Source of the DNA: Clostridium_AD estertheticum_D
GTDB taxonomy: Bacteria; Bacillota; Clostridia; Clostridiales; Clostridiaceae
DNA length: 64,000 bases
Assembly (NCBI RefSeq): GCF_018861295.1
Contig: NZ_JAHLDM010000023.1
Span: 1-64,000 of the forward strand
Direction of reading: 5' to 3'
Below, one piece after another: positions 15,648-25,302 of the stretch (position 1 is the stretch's first letter; every line of letters starts with the position of its first letter). The notes under the pieces were generated by a model. The model did not search any database. It saw nothing but the letters and a program-made list of their open reading frames with translations, and had not been told where the DNA came from. The translations under genes and the position numbers were made by a program.

Positions 15648-16331
15648 TTGGAAATATTAAGAACTGAAAATCTTACAAAAACCTATGGAATTGGTGAGAC
15701 AAAAGTCACTGCATTGGATAATTTAAATTTGAGGATAAACAAAGGACAATTTGTTGCAATAATTGGATCAAGTGGATCAGGAAAATCAACACTCCTGCAT
15801 ATGTTAGGGGGAGTGGATAACCCTACAAAAGGAAAAATATATATCGATGACATTGATATTTCATCAATGAATGAAACTGAATTAGCAATATTTCGCAGGC
15901 GAAAAGTAGGAATAATATATCAGTTTTACAATCTTATTCCTACACTAAATGTTGAAAAAAATATATTATTACCTATGCTTCTGGATGGTAAAAAACCTAA
16001 AAAAGAAGAATTTGATAAAATCATAAAAATGCTTGGTTTAAATGAAAGGCTTAATCATCTACCAAATCAGCTTTCAGGAGGTCAGCAACAAAGAGTTGCT
16101 ATAGCGCGAGCATTAATTTATAGACCGTCTATTATTCTAGCAGATGAACCTACTGGAAATCTTGACAGAGCAAATACAGAAGCTATTCTTGAGATGTTGA
16201 GATTTTCAAATAAAGAATATAATCAGACTATGATATTGATTACGCATGACGAAAAAATTGCATTGTCAGCAGATAGAGTGATTACAATTGAGGATGGTAG
16301 AATTGTGTCAGACGAGGTAATTAACAAATGA
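15648..16331 (+). CDS. ABC transporter ATP-binding protein (MacB/Bce type)
   Basis: 227 residues, complete nucleotide-binding domain: Walker A G-S-S-G-S-G-K-S-T near 39-47, Q-loop Y-Q-F-Y-N, signature L-S-G-G-Q-Q-Q-R near 141-148, Walker B I-I-L-A-D-E-P-T-G-N-L-D and H-loop L-I-T-H-D. It starts with TTG behind GAGGGGAG. The stop overlaps the permease start (ATGA), so the two are made together. It powers the FtsX-type permease at 16328 in exporting or dislodging envelope-active compounds. Confidence 0.94.
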   Translation: MEILRTENLTKTYGIGETKVTALDNLNLRINKGQFVAIIGSSGSGKSTLLHMLGGVDNPTKGKIYIDDIDISSMNETELAIFRRRKVGIIYQFYNLIPTLNVEKNILLPMLLDGKKPKKEEFDKIIKMLGLNERLNHLPNQLSGGQQQRVAIARALIYRPSIILADEPTGNLDRANTEAILEMLRFSNKEYNQTMILITHDEKIALSADRVITIEDGRIVSDEVINK

Positions 16332-18961
16332 AAATTATGAACGAATACACATATAACCATATGAAAAAGAATAAGCGACATACAATTTCTATACTAATTG
16401 CTATTACAATCGCCTCGGCACTCCTATGTTCACTATGTATATTTATACATTCTAAATGGGAAACAAAATTAAGCACAACAATTGAAGAGAGAGGTTATTG
16501 GCATGGGGAATTATACAACTCTATAGCTGGTGATAAATTAAAATATGTCACAGAAAATCCTGAGGTTGAAACCACGATGATTAAAGGACCGTGGGTTACT
16601 GCTAAACTTTCCAATACAAAACTCACGTATCTAACAATGAGGGATGCTAATACAAATTTTTGGCTAGATATGGGTTTAAAAAATAATCTTATTAAAGGTA
16701 AACTTCCTAAAAAATCCGGAGAAATTGTTGTATCAAAATTATTCTTCGCGGATAATCCTTCATATAAAATTGGTGATAAGTTGACTCTTCCTACAGGTAA
16801 TCGAATGCTTGGTAGTGACCTAGTTAACCCTCAAAGTACGAAACGATCAGGCGAGAGGTTTCTGGCAACAGGAACTAATATATATACCATAGTTGGAGAA
16901 TTAGATGTTTCTGATACCTCTGCCTACGATGGATATATCGCCATGGGATACTTGGATCCTTTGCGCATCAAGCCTAAGGATGAACTTACGGTTTATATGC
17001 GTTTTGTGAAACCTCGCACAATCTATAAAACATTACCACGAATTGCGAAAGCTACGGGATTAACCAAAAATGAATATGGAGACTATAAAGTTAAGTATAA
17101 TACACCTTTATTAAATTTATATGGAATTAGTGATAAAAGTGGTGCAAACGCTCAAATCATTATGATGATAGCAATGGCAATAGCACTTACTTTACTAGTT
17201 ATGGGGTCATTTATTCTTATTATCTATAATGCATTTTCTTTATCTGCAAACAGCAGGATTAAAGAATTAAGTATTCTGAAAAGTTTAGGAGCAACTCCAA
17301 GGCAAATTAAGTTTTCTGTTCTCTATGAAGGACTTTTACTGTGGATTATTCAATTGCCAATTGGTATCATGATAGGATATCTATTTAGTCATATTGTGTT
17401 TTCTAAAGTTAATAAAATTCTTAGTGTTACAGAAGATTATAAGAATGCATATGTTTCCTTCTCATGGGTAGTAGTTGGTTTTTCAATAATCATCTCATTG
17501 ATTACCATTTTAGTTTCAGCATATATTCCTGCAAGAAAAATGATGAAAGTATCTGCTATTACTGGAATACGTCAGAATAATACTCGCGTAAAATTAAAAA
17601 AACAAAAATCCCACTTAATAATTAATAAAATATTTGGTATAGAAGGTGAACTAGCAATATCACAATTTTCAGCTAACAAAAGGGCTTTACGTACGGCTGT
17701 CCTATCTCTTTCAATGTGTTTTATCTTAATAGCGGGGTATATGAACATTATAGCCATCTATAATTTGGCCTATTCTAAGAACGCTGAAATACCTATTCAT
17801 GATATGAAGATTAGCCTAAAAATGATTGATAAACCAAGTGATAAGATGATAAATGAAGTTACTACTCTGCCTGAAGTTAAGGATAGTGTCATTAGAAGAC
17901 AGGCACGTACTTCAACTTATGTAACATCAAAACAGGAGTCAGATGTTTTTGCTAAATATGGAGGATTTGCTAAGGTACCCTCTAAACATAATATATTGAG
18001 TGAAAATGGAAAATATAGAATTATAGTAACTTTAGTTGGATTAAGCGATAAATCATTTAAAAAGTATTGTGGAAAAATTGGTGCTGATGATGAATCATAT
18101 TATAAGAATGGTGTGACAAAAGGAGTACTATTAGATAGCACAAATTATGTATCAGAGAATTCAAAAGTTGTGCAAAAAATACCATTGTTAAATATAAAAC
18201 AAGGCGATAAGCTAGTAATAAACGAAAAAATAGAAAATGATATGAAAACAAATTATAAATTTAATGCAGAGGTTGGACAGGTTACAGAGATTCCTCCCTC
18301 TGAGCTAGGAATGGGTGGATACAGCTTAGCATATATAGTTCCTATGAAAAATTATCAGCAACTAGTTAGTAATTTTATGCCAGAGCGTATGCTTGAATCT
18401 AGCAGTATGTCAATTGATTTATTGGTGGGCGATAAGGCTAGTCCAGCTGTGAAGAAAGAACTAACTCGAATTTGCAGTTCTTATCTTGGATCAGAAGATG
18501 TTACTATATGGACTCTACTGGACGAAAAAAATAATGACGAACTGGTTCAAAAATCCATTTCTATTGGTGTTCTTTCTGTAGCCTTAATGTTTGGATTAAT
18601 TGGCATTATTAATGCTTTTTCTACCATTTCGAATAATCTCAGACTGCGCAAAAGAGAATTTGCTATGCTTCGGGCAGTAGGATTAACACCAAAAGGATTA
18701 AATAAAATGTTGATGATAGAAGGTTTGTTCTTTGCATTAACACCGATTATTGTTAGCATACCAATAGTATTATTTATTTGTTGGTTTATGTTAAGATTAA
18801 CCTTTATTACATGGTCTGAGTTTATGTCTGTTTTTCCAGTTGTACCAATTTTAGCGTATGCTATGCTTATAATTGCATCTATATTTTTGGCCTATGGGAT
18901 TTCTTCAACAGGCGTTAAAAAAAGTAATGTAATAGAATCAATCAAAGACGAAATAGTATAA
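16328..18961 (+). CDS. ABC transporter permease with FtsX domains
   Basis: 877 residues. There is one N-terminal helix (about 18-37), a first extracellular domain to about 270, and an FtsX-type three-helix unit at about 275-405 (with N-A-F-S-L-S-A-N-S-R-I-K-E-L-S-I-L-K-S-L). A further helix follows near 455-480, then a large second extracellular domain, and a second FtsX unit at 745-870 (L-R-L-R-K-R-E-F-A-M-L-R-A-V-G-L-T). It is longer than typical BceB (about 640 residues) but shares the operon layout. It is the membrane half of a detoxification or sensing transporter; the substrate, perhaps a peptide antibiotic, is inferred from context. Confidence 0.9.
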   Translation: MKIMNEYTYNHMKKNKRHTISILIAITIASALLCSLCIFIHSKWETKLSTTIEERGYWHGELYNSIAGDKLKYVTENPEVETTMIKGPWVTAKLSNTKLTYLTMRDANTNFWLDMGLKNNLIKGKLPKKSGEIVVSKLFFADNPSYKIGDKLTLPTGNRMLGSDLVNPQSTKRSGERFLATGTNIYTIVGELDVSDTSAYDGYIAMGYLDPLRIKPKDELTVYMRFVKPRTIYKTLPRIAKATGLTKNEYGDYKVKYNTPLLNLYGISDKSGANAQIIMMIAMAIALTLLVMGSFILIIYNAFSLSANSRIKELSILKSLGATPRQIKFSVLYEGLLLWIIQLPIGIMIGYLFSHIVFSKVNKILSVTEDYKNAYVSFSWVVVGFSIIISLITILVSAYIPARKMMKVSAITGIRQNNTRVKLKKQKSHLIINKIFGIEGELAISQFSANKRALRTAVLSLSMCFILIAGYMNIIAIYNLAYSKNAEIPIHDMKISLKMIDKPSDKMINEVTTLPEVKDSVIRRQARTSTYVTSKQESDVFAKYGGFAKVPSKHNILSENGKYRIIVTLVGLSDKSFKKYCGKIGADDESYYKNGVTKGVLLDSTNYVSENSKVVQKIPLLNIKQGDKLVINEKIENDMKTNYKFNAEVGQVTEIPPSELGMGGYSLAYIVPMKNYQQLVSNFMPERMLESSSMSIDLLVGDKASPAVKKELTRICSSYLGSEDVTIWTLLDEKNNDELVQKSISIGVLSVALMFGLIGIINAFSTISNNLRLRKREFAMLRAVGLTPKGLNKMLMIEGLFFALTPIIVSIPIVLFICWFMLRLTFITWSEFMSVFPVVPILAYAMLIIASIFLAYGISSTGVKKSNVIESIKDEIV

Positions 18962-19032
18962 TCACTGCACTAACAATTTGGAATTGTTTTTACTTAAATA
19001 AGGCTATTCGGGTACAGCTGAATATATGGAGG

Positions 19033-19965
19033 TTGAACATGAAAATAAGAAATATAGTACAAATCAAGAATGTTACAAAAAAAATCGGTAAAAAGATAAT
19101 AATAGATGACCTTACTTTTGACGTACGTTCAGGTGAGGTGTTTGGATTCCTCGGACCAAATGGTGCTGGTAAAACTACTACTATTAAAATGCTTTTAGGA
19201 CTTATGTCTATTACTAAAGGTGAAATGTATATTGATGGATTAAATGTTAATAAGGACTTTGAAAAGGCCATTGCTAAAGTAGGTGGAATCATTGAAAATC
19301 CGGATTTATATAAATATTTAACAGGGTATCAAAATCTTATTCATTACTTTCGAATGTACCCAGATCTAAAGAGGGAACGTATCGATGAGGTTATAAAAAT
19401 TGTGGGTCTTGAAAAAACAATACATAACAAAATAAAAACATATTCACTTGGTATGCGCCAAAGACTAGGGATAGCGCAAGCATTACTTAATTCTCCGAAG
19501 TTATTGGTACTAGATGAACCTACTAATGGTCTAGATCCTGCCGGTATTCATGAACTACGTAGTCATTTAAGGACACTTGCAAGGGAAGAAAATGTTGCAG
19601 TAATGGTATCGAGTCACTTGCTTTCAGAAATGGAGCTTATGTGTGATAGAATAGGAATTCTGCAAAATGGAAAACTGGTTAAAATTCAGGATATGAAGGA
19701 AATGCTTGAAGATGAATTGGATTCAACTATAGCGTTAACTGTTACTCCAATTGAAAAAGCAAAATTATATTTAGAAAGTCTTAATAGCAAATATAGAGCG
19801 AAAATAAATGATAAAGAAATAGAAATTAAAGAAAATATAGAGAAAGTCCCTGAACTAGTTGAAAAGCTTGTGGGTCAAGGAATTAAAATCTATGGTGTTC
19901 GAAAGGTACAACAAAGCTTAGAAACAAAATTCTTAGAAATGACAGGGGGGAATGAAATTGCGTAA
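19033..19965 (+). CDS. ABC transporter ATP-binding protein, BcrA-like
   Basis: 310 residues: a full ATPase domain (Walker A G-P-N-G-A-G-K-T-T near 45-53, signature S-L-G-M-R-Q-R, Walker B L-L-V-L-D-E-P-T-N-G-L-D) and an 80-residue C-terminal extension typical of the BcrA/NatA/LanF class that serves ABC-2 permeases. It overlaps the permease gene at 19952 by 14 bp. It lies 71 bp after the FtsX permease, so this is a second exporter under the same two-component system, a combination usual for bacitracin or lantibiotic self-protection. Confidence 0.92.
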   Translation: MNMKIRNIVQIKNVTKKIGKKIIIDDLTFDVRSGEVFGFLGPNGAGKTTTIKMLLGLMSITKGEMYIDGLNVNKDFEKAIAKVGGIIENPDLYKYLTGYQNLIHYFRMYPDLKRERIDEVIKIVGLEKTIHNKIKTYSLGMRQRLGIAQALLNSPKLLVLDEPTNGLDPAGIHELRSHLRTLAREENVAVMVSSHLLSEMELMCDRIGILQNGKLVKIQDMKEMLEDELDSTIALTVTPIEKAKLYLESLNSKYRAKINDKEIEIKENIEKVPELVEKLVGQGIKIYGVRKVQQSLETKFLEMTGGNEIA

Positions 19966-20911
19966 TATAATAAATTTAATTCGTAATGAAAACATGAAGC
20001 TTTCTCATAGTATTAGTACATGGATAATGATTGGTATATTAGTTATTATTACAGTAGCATTTGGGCTTGTAGTTAGAGGCGGGGGTAACGACGCACCTAA
20101 AAGTGATTGGAAAGCAGATATTACAATTCAAAATAAGGAAATTAAGAAAGAGTTAACCAATCCAGAAGTATCTAAAAGGCAAAAGGATAAGCTTGAAAAA
20201 AACTTACAAACTAATGAATATCGTCTTAAACATGATATACAACCTATACAAAGTAACTCCTTATGTGGATTTGTAGAAGGTTCAAGTATGCTAATATTTT
20301 TAATTTCTCTTTTTGCCATTGTAATGGGTGGGGGAATAGTAGCAAATGAATTTTCAGGAGGTACAATCAAACTATTACTAATTAGACCTTCAAAACGATG
20401 GAAAATTTTAACATCAAAATATATTTCTGTTTTAGAATATACTTTTTTCATGCTTTTGATACTTTTAGTAGTGTCATTTCTTGTTGGAGGAACATTGTTT
20501 AGCTTTAAAGGGGCAGATAGTCCATTCCTTGCAAATGTTAGTGGCAAAATTACTGAAGTTAATATGATAACACATATTTTGGTGGCTTATGGACTTGAGT
20601 GTATAAACTTACTAATGATGGTTACTTTAGCATTTATGATTTCCACAGTTTTCCGTAGTAGTTCAATGGCTATAGGAATTGGTGTTTTTCTTTTAACTAC
20701 AGCACCATTAATAACACAACAACTCTGTAGTAAATTTAATTGGGCAAAATATGTTTTGTTTGCAAATACGAATTTGGATCAATATATTACAAAGCAGCCA
20801 TTAGTTGAAGGAATGACAATGACCTTTTCAATTACTGTATTGATAGCTTATTTTATAATTTTTAATGGTATTGCATACGCAGTTTTTACCAAAAGAGATA
20901 TAGTAGCGTAA
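19952..20911 (+). CDS. ABC-2 type permease, BcrB-like
   Basis: 319 residues with about six membrane helices (near 24-42, 108-130, 157-178, 208-230, 238-255 and 288-310). An 60-residue charged extracellular segment lies between helices 1 and 2. The N-terminal motif I-R-N-E-N-M-K-L and F-S-G-G-T-I-K-L-L-L-I-R-P (near 134-146) mark ABC-2 permeases. A GGGGGG ribosome site lies inside the upstream gene. It forms an exporter with the ATPase at 19033; immunity to membrane-active peptides is the likely but unproven job. Confidence 0.88.
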   Translation: MKLRNIINLIRNENMKLSHSISTWIMIGILVIITVAFGLVVRGGGNDAPKSDWKADITIQNKEIKKELTNPEVSKRQKDKLEKNLQTNEYRLKHDIQPIQSNSLCGFVEGSSMLIFLISLFAIVMGGGIVANEFSGGTIKLLLIRPSKRWKILTSKYISVLEYTFFMLLILLVVSFLVGGTLFSFKGADSPFLANVSGKITEVNMITHILVAYGLECINLLMMVTLAFMISTVFRSSSMAIGIGVFLLTTAPLITQQLCSKFNWAKYVLFANTNLDQYITKQPLVEGMTMTFSITVLIAYFIIFNGIAYAVFTKRDIVA

Positions 20912-20968
20912 GATTATAGAAAAAATATAAACTACATACTAGGTATACGAGTATTATTTGCTTATATA

Positions 20969-21238
20969 TTAATAAGCTGGTGGATAATGCTCTTCTTTAT
21001 AATCTAATCCATGATATAAATTTTTAATCTTATCTATATCATTATTATTAATTTTATACCACAAGTTGTCAATTTCAACTTTTCCGCCAAAAAAACATAT
21101 TGAATGTTTTTCTTTACCGTCCGTTTTAATCCATATAGACCAACCCTTTATATCTTCTTTTTGTTTTATAGGTTCATGTATAGATTTATCAACAGCTTTA
21201 ATATCTTCATCATTTATAATATCGTATTTTCTTCCTTA
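20969..21238 (-). pseudogene. C-terminal fragment of an unknown protein
   Basis: On the minus strand an open frame with no start codon (upstream in-frame TAA) encodes D-E-D-I-K-A-V-D-K-S-I-H-E-P-I-K, then G-W-S-I-W-I-K-T-D-G-K-E-K, F-F-G-G-K-V-E-I-D-N-L-W-Y-K and the end H-G-L-D-Y-K-E-E-H-Y-P-P-A-Y. The composition is that of a real soluble protein, but the N-terminus is gone and I do not recognise the family. Confidence 0.5.
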
Positions 21239-21282
21239 CTTCTTAATATATTTATTACGTATTAAAAGTATATCAACTTATA

Positions 21283-22044
21283 CTATTTGTCAATAATGTT
21301 TTTGACTTTATTTTTACCCAGATTCTCCTTAAGCTTATCTATGCTAAAAGGCTTTCCGTGCGCTGGAAATATTTGTTTTGCATCCTCTGAAATGATTTTT
21401 TTCCAGCTTTTATAATATTCATCTATATTGCAGATAAAGATCACACAATACTTTGTCCCTGCAAATTTAAGCATATTAGCAGCCGCATCTCCAACAATGC
21501 AATGGCCATCATCAAACAATATTGAAATTGAATCTACAGTATGTCCAGGTGTTTCTATTATTTTACCATCCAAGGGAATTCCGATTTCTCTGAGCCGTGT
21601 GCCGCCAGTGACAATAATATCTTGATTCCGAAACTTATAGGGAGGAAATTTAAGGTTTGTATTCTTGGCAATTTTCTTTTTTAATATCATTGATATATAT
21701 AACTGTTTGAAACGGATGAGCTCATGAATTCGCTTATTCACATGTCCGCCTCCATGTGTGTGATCATTTTCACCTACGAGGAGTAAATCTTTACACAAGT
21801 TTGACATCACAATCTGAATCGAAGGATTTTCTTTTAAAATACTATGCAATAGCCCGCAATGATCATCGTGGTGGTGGGTTAATATGATATGGCTAATCTC
21901 TGAAAGGCTAACATTTGCATCCTCAATTCTTGTACAAAACAGCTTCCAATCATATTTATAGCCTGTATCTATTAAGATATAGCTGTCTGCGTATTTTACT
22001 AAATAACAAGTGGTTACACTTAATTTTATAGGGATAATTTTCAT
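21283..22044 (-). CDS. MBL-fold metallo-hydrolase
   Basis: 253 residues with the metallo-beta-lactamase fold signatures: the metal site T-H-H-H-D-D-H-C-G (about 56-64), E-T-P-G-H-T-V-D-S near 164-172, V-G-D-A-A near 184-188 and the final F-P-A-H-G-K-P near 227-233. The family includes glyoxalase II, lactonases and arylsulfatase-like enzymes; the substrate cannot be deduced. Its promoter (TTGACA 22090-22085, TAGATA 22067-22062, spacing 17) is nearly the same sequence as that of the DUF6790-like gene next door, suggesting joint control. Confidence 0.88.
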   Translation of the reverse strand: MKIIPIKLSVTTCYLVKYADSYILIDTGYKYDWKLFCTRIEDANVSLSEISHIILTHHHDDHCGLLHSILKENPSIQIVMSNLCKDLLLVGENDHTHGGGHVNKRIHELIRFKQLYISMILKKKIAKNTNLKFPPYKFRNQDIIVTGGTRLREIGIPLDGKIIETPGHTVDSISILFDDGHCIVGDAAANMLKFAGTKYCVIFICNIDEYYKSWKKIISEDAKQIFPAHGKPFSIDKLKENLGKNKVKNIIDK

Positions 22045-22061
22045 TATTAATGGCTCCTTTC

Positions 22062-22090
22062 TATCTATGATGTGATCTTTCTTATGTCAA
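22062..22090 (-). promoter_or_regulatory. Promoter of the MBL-fold gene
   Basis: TTGACA (22090-22085) and TAGATA (22067-22062) are 17 bp apart on the minus strand. The context CTTATGTCAATACAA is repeated at the neighbouring promoter (22707-22721). Confidence 0.7.
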
Positions 22091-22169
22091 TACAACAGGC
22101 GTGTTAAACGTCAAATTGTTCCTATATTTAGAAGTGCTGTTTTGAAAAGCTATGTTTTGATGCACTACA

Positions 22170-22646
22170 TTATAGCAAAATAATGAGTAAAGGAATCCCC
22201 AGCTCTAAAACAATTGATAGATCAGTAATAGTAACAAACATTTCTGTGGAATTTTTCTTTTCTCTAATCAGATGCTGGAATAATGCCAGAGAATAATATA
22301 AAACACCAATGATTGCTGCTACCAATCTGAAATTAAACATGAATAGTGAGATGATTCCTATAAACCCGAAACAGATATTTGCAAACCCGAGTTCTCTTAC
22401 AATAGGAAATGCTTTCACGTAAGTTACATCAAATATTGATTTTGCTGTAAACTCTGGAGTCAATGACTGCTTTAAGCCAGCAGTAAATAGCCGTAATCCT
22501 ACGCCCCAAAAAACGCACCATTTTAAAATTACCTGTACGAGTAAAAATTCCTTGAAAACAAGCATATCGATAAGGATGCTAATTATAGGGCAAATATAAA
22601 AAAACAATACCACTGAAATTTTAAATAATCCATTTTTTCTTTCCAT
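22170..22646 (-). CDS. Integral membrane protein, DUF6790-like
   Basis: 158 residues with four hydrophobic helices (about 9-30, 36-50, 90-122 and 136-157). The stretch W-G-V-G-L-R-L-F-T-A-G-L-K-Q-S and then P-E-F-T-A-K-S-I-F followed by R-E-L-G-F-A-N-I resembles the DUF6790 family of small membrane proteins of unknown role. It has a perfect sigma-A-type promoter on the minus strand and is divergent from a TetR gene whose candidate operator lies between them, so it is probably the regulator's target. Confidence 0.7.
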   Translation of the reverse strand: MERKNGLFKISVVLFFYICPIISILIDMLVFKEFLLVQVILKWCVFWGVGLRLFTAGLKQSLTPEFTAKSIFDVTYVKAFPIVRELGFANICFGFIGIISLFMFNFRLVAAIIGVLYYSLALFQHLIREKKNSTEMFVTITDLSIVLELGIPLLIILL

Positions 22647-22687
22647 ATTTATTTTCCTTTCTATTTATAATATGAGCTTTTACTCAC

Positions 22688-22738
22688 ATTATAGATAGTT
22701 AGTTTTCTTATGTCAATACAAACATGAGCAATTGCTCA
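22688..22738. promoter_or_regulatory. Divergent promoter region with TetR-type operator
   Basis: On the minus strand TTGACA (22716-22711) and TATAAT (22693-22688) are 17 bp apart, a consensus promoter for the membrane protein gene. The perfect palindrome TGAGCAATTGCTCA at 22725-22738 lies just upstream and toward the TetR gene, and a weaker dyad TGAG-N6-CTCA is at 22673-22686. These are likely operators of the TetR protein at 22794. Confidence 0.7.
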
Positions 22739-22793
22739 ATTTAATTGACAAAAGGATTCTATTATTTTAAAATTGGATTAGGGAGCTGATATT

Positions 22794-23408
22794 ATGGAAC
22801 AAGACAAAGCAGTGCGTAATCCGAAACAGACAAGAGGAATAAAAACGAAAGAGAAAATACTTGAAGCCGCACTTCAGCTTTTTTGTAAAAAAGGCTACTA
22901 CAAAACCACAACCAATGAAATTGCAAGGGTTGCTAATGTCTCCATAGGAAGCCTCTATTCCTACTACAAGGATAAAGACACAATCTTTCTTGAGATATTG
23001 GATGGATATAACGAAACTTTTATTAAGGCGTATGATGAGCTAAAACGCAATATGGATATTGAAAAAATGGATCCTAAAGCTTGGCTTCAACGATTTATTA
23101 TAAATATGATTGAGGTTCACGAAACTTCCAAAGAACTTAATAAAGAAATAAATATATTATGTTATACAATGACTGAAGTTGCCACTGTGATGGAGAAGCA
23201 ACACGAAGAAGTGCGGCAACTGACACTTGATTATTTCTATTTATATAAGGATGACATCAAAGTGAAAGATATTGAGGCCGCTGCCATTGTGTCTTTTAAT
23301 TTAATTAGCTCTGTTGTTGATCAGATTGTATTTGGGAAAAATGATATTGATAAAGAGCGTATTTTACAGGCTGGTGTTGATGCTGTGTATAAATTTCTAA
23401 TGGAATGA
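22794..23408 (+). CDS. TetR/AcrR family regulator
   Basis: 204 residues. The DNA-binding domain at about 18-65 is typical (T-K-E-K-I-L-E-A-A-L-Q-L-F, then T-T-T-N-E-I-A-R-V-A-N-V-S-I-G-S-L-Y-S-Y), followed by a helical ligand domain. It is divergent from the DUF6790-like gene with palindromic operator TGAGCAATTGCTCA between. It probably represses that gene, and perhaps the MBL-fold hydrolase with the similar promoter, until an inducer binds. Confidence 0.92.
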   Translation: MEQDKAVRNPKQTRGIKTKEKILEAALQLFCKKGYYKTTTNEIARVANVSIGSLYSYYKDKDTIFLEILDGYNETFIKAYDELKRNMDIEKMDPKAWLQRFIINMIEVHETSKELNKEINILCYTMTEVATVMEKQHEEVRQLTLDYFYLYKDDIKVKDIEAAAIVSFNLISSVVDQIVFGKNDIDKERILQAGVDAVYKFLME

Positions 23409-23413
23409 GCTTT

Positions 23414-23560
23414 TACTGGCTGTTACTTATTGTTTCAGTGACTTTCTTTCTCATAATGACATATCCAATAAAATTGATTATACAAAAAAATTCAAATATG
23501 AACAGTCCATGAGATATTGCCACCTTATTTTTGGGCTTTCTTCCATTAGTAGCAAAATTT
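23414..23560 (-). pseudogene. C-terminal remnant of a small membrane protein
   Basis: A minus-strand frame without start encodes G-R-K-P-K-N-K-V-A-I-S-H-G and then L-F-I-F-E-F-F-C-I-I-N-F-I-G-Y-V-I-M-R-K-K, ending at TAA 23416-23414. One hydrophobic helix and a basic tail are visible. The upstream part is lost. The family is not recognised. Confidence 0.4.
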
Positions 23561-23573
23561 CAGTTTGAAACAA

Positions 23574-24200
23574 CTAGCCCATATTTTCACATATAAAAGT
23601 GCAATATTGCATTCCATCTATTATTGTGTTGCCAGTTCCATTTCTATGAAAATTAACTTTACCTGGTAAATACGCATTAAAAACAACATTGTCAATTGCA
23701 CACATAACCGCAGTAAGTTCTGGCATACCAAGCCTAGAAAATTCATCTTTAAACATACAGTTATGCACATGAAATTCATATGTTTTATTATTTTGCTTGA
23801 TAATCTCCATTCGATTTAACTGAGTAGGTCCTTGTTTATTAGTTCTTTGTTGATACTTAATTAAATTCTCAAATGTATGATTATCCTCCACATATCTAAA
23901 GTTCCCCATTTGCATAGCAAGGCCTACTGGTAGAAATGATGCTTTAACTAAGGATAATGCTTTTTCATTCTCCATGTCTTTTTTCAATTCACTATAAAGT
24001 GCTGCGACAATTGAAACAATATTTACAAATTCAGTAGGATGCTGTGGATTTTCTTGTGATATTTTCTTTACTATTTCTTTTCTTGATTCCATTGTTTTCT
24101 CCATAAAAGCATCAGCGTTATCAAGATAACCTCTTAACACCCCCAGTATAATAAGTGGAACTTCTGGTTTTGCAGGCTTGTCAATATTTGTTTTAATCAT
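23574..24200 (-). CDS. L-2-amino-thiazoline-4-carboxylate hydrolase family protein
   Basis: 208 residues. The C-terminal half shows the ATC-hydrolase-like pattern: Y-E-F-H-V-H-N-C-M-F-K-D-E-F (about 133-146), E-L-T-A-V-M-C-A-I-D near 153-162, and the end T-I-I-D-G-M-Q-Y-C-T-F-I-C-E. Members of this family hydrolyse the thiazoline ring on the way to cysteine, but many members are uncharacterised. It forms an operon with the amidohydrolase at 24224 (23-bp gap, AGGAGAG site) and with the MarR gene upstream, so both enzymes may degrade the same small compound. Confidence 0.7.
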   Translation of the reverse strand: MIKTNIDKPAKPEVPLIILGVLRGYLDNADAFMEKTMESRKEIVKKISQENPQHPTEFVNIVSIVAALYSELKKDMENEKALSLVKASFLPVGLAMQMGNFRYVEDNHTFENLIKYQQRTNKQGPTQLNRMEIIKQNNKTYEFHVHNCMFKDEFSRLGMPELTAVMCAIDNVVFNAYLPGKVNFHRNGTGNTIIDGMQYCTFICENMG

Positions 24201-24223
24201 ATCAAATCTCTCCTTTTTCTATA

Positions 24224-25240
24224 TTATTTTAAATCTTTAATTTTAAACAATTCTTTTGCATTATTGTAAAATATTTTTTCAATATCTTTACTCGGTAAAC
24301 CTAACTCTAAAATTAAATTAGCAACAAATTTCGCTTCAACAAAAGGTGAGTCGCTACCAAACATCATTTTATTAACTCCGCCCATTTTATTAATAGCAAA
24401 CTTAAGAGTATCTGTAGAGAAATTATTACAGTCAGTAAAAACATTTTTCAGATACTCACTAGGAGCTTTTTTAATATTACCAGCAAAAAACTCTGGAAAT
24501 CTACTTGCTTGAATATCTATTCTATCAATCAAAAAAGGAAGTACAGACCATGCATGTGGACATACTACTTTTAAATTTGGTAATTCTTCAAATAATCCAC
24601 TTAGAATTAATTTTATCATGGCTATTGCATCATCAAACCAATATCCCATTAGGGGGCCCACCTTATAGGAAGCATAGTCTTTGTTAACTGGTGAACCAGG
24701 ATGAAGTATAAGTGGTATACCTTTTTCTTCAAGTATTCTAAAAATAGGTCTAAAAGAAACGTCATCTATACCCATGCCACCTCTTGCATAAGGGTAAACT
24801 TGTAGACCTACAAAATTCAATTCATCAATACACCGATTAAGTTCTTTAATAGAATCTTCCATATTTCCATAACCTAAATTTGCTACACCACGAAAACGGT
24901 CTGGATAACAAGATACAATTTCTGCAATACCATCATTAGAAATTTTAGATAATCTATCCGCCTCTTTTCCATCTGATGTATTATCTGGGCCTGGAGGACT
25001 TAATGTCAATATAGTAATATCTATACCGGCTCCATCCATCTCTTTTAATTTGGCATTGATATCAATACCACTTTTTTTAGTGTGATACGGTAAATTATCA
25101 TATTCAGAACCATGTATGAGCCATTTATCCTCTGTTATTTTTTGTATCATAGGATAATCCTTACGTTTAGAAATCTCATTAATCCATTTTTCAGGAAGAA
25201 AATGTGATTGCACATCAATAATATTGAATTTTTTATTCAT
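24224..25240 (-). CDS. Amidohydrolase, ACMSD-like (Amidohydro_2 family)
   Basis: About 338 residues with a TIM-barrel metal hydrolase/decarboxylase pattern. The N-terminal motif is I-I-D-V-Q-S-H-F-L-P, where the first His of the usual H-x-H is Gln. Further marks are L-I-L-H-P-G-S-P, V-C-P-H-A-W-S and M-F-G-S-D-S-P-F, with metal/catalytic His and Asp. Relatives include aminocarboxymuconate-semialdehyde decarboxylase and gamma-resorcylate decarboxylase. TTG 25249 is also open, but GGAGG is placed correctly for ATG 25240. It is in the same transcript as the ATC-hydrolase-like gene, downstream of a MarR regulator. Substrate unknown. Confidence 0.85.
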   Translation of the reverse strand: MNKKFNIIDVQSHFLPEKWINEISKRKDYPMIQKITEDKWLIHGSEYDNLPYHTKKSGIDINAKLKEMDGAGIDITILTLSPPGPDNTSDGKEADRLSKISNDGIAEIVSCYPDRFRGVANLGYGNMEDSIKELNRCIDELNFVGLQVYPYARGGMGIDDVSFRPIFRILEEKGIPLILHPGSPVNKDYASYKVGPLMGYWFDDAIAMIKLILSGLFEELPNLKVVCPHAWSVLPFLIDRIDIQASRFPEFFAGNIKKAPSEYLKNVFTDCNNFSTDTLKFAINKMGGVNKMMFGSDSPFVEAKFVANLILELGLPSKDIEKIFYNNAKELFKIKDLK

Positions 25241-25302
25241 AATTAACAACCTCCAATAATTATTTTTTAGCAGCTAAAACATATTGCTTTTAAAATGCCC
25301 CA

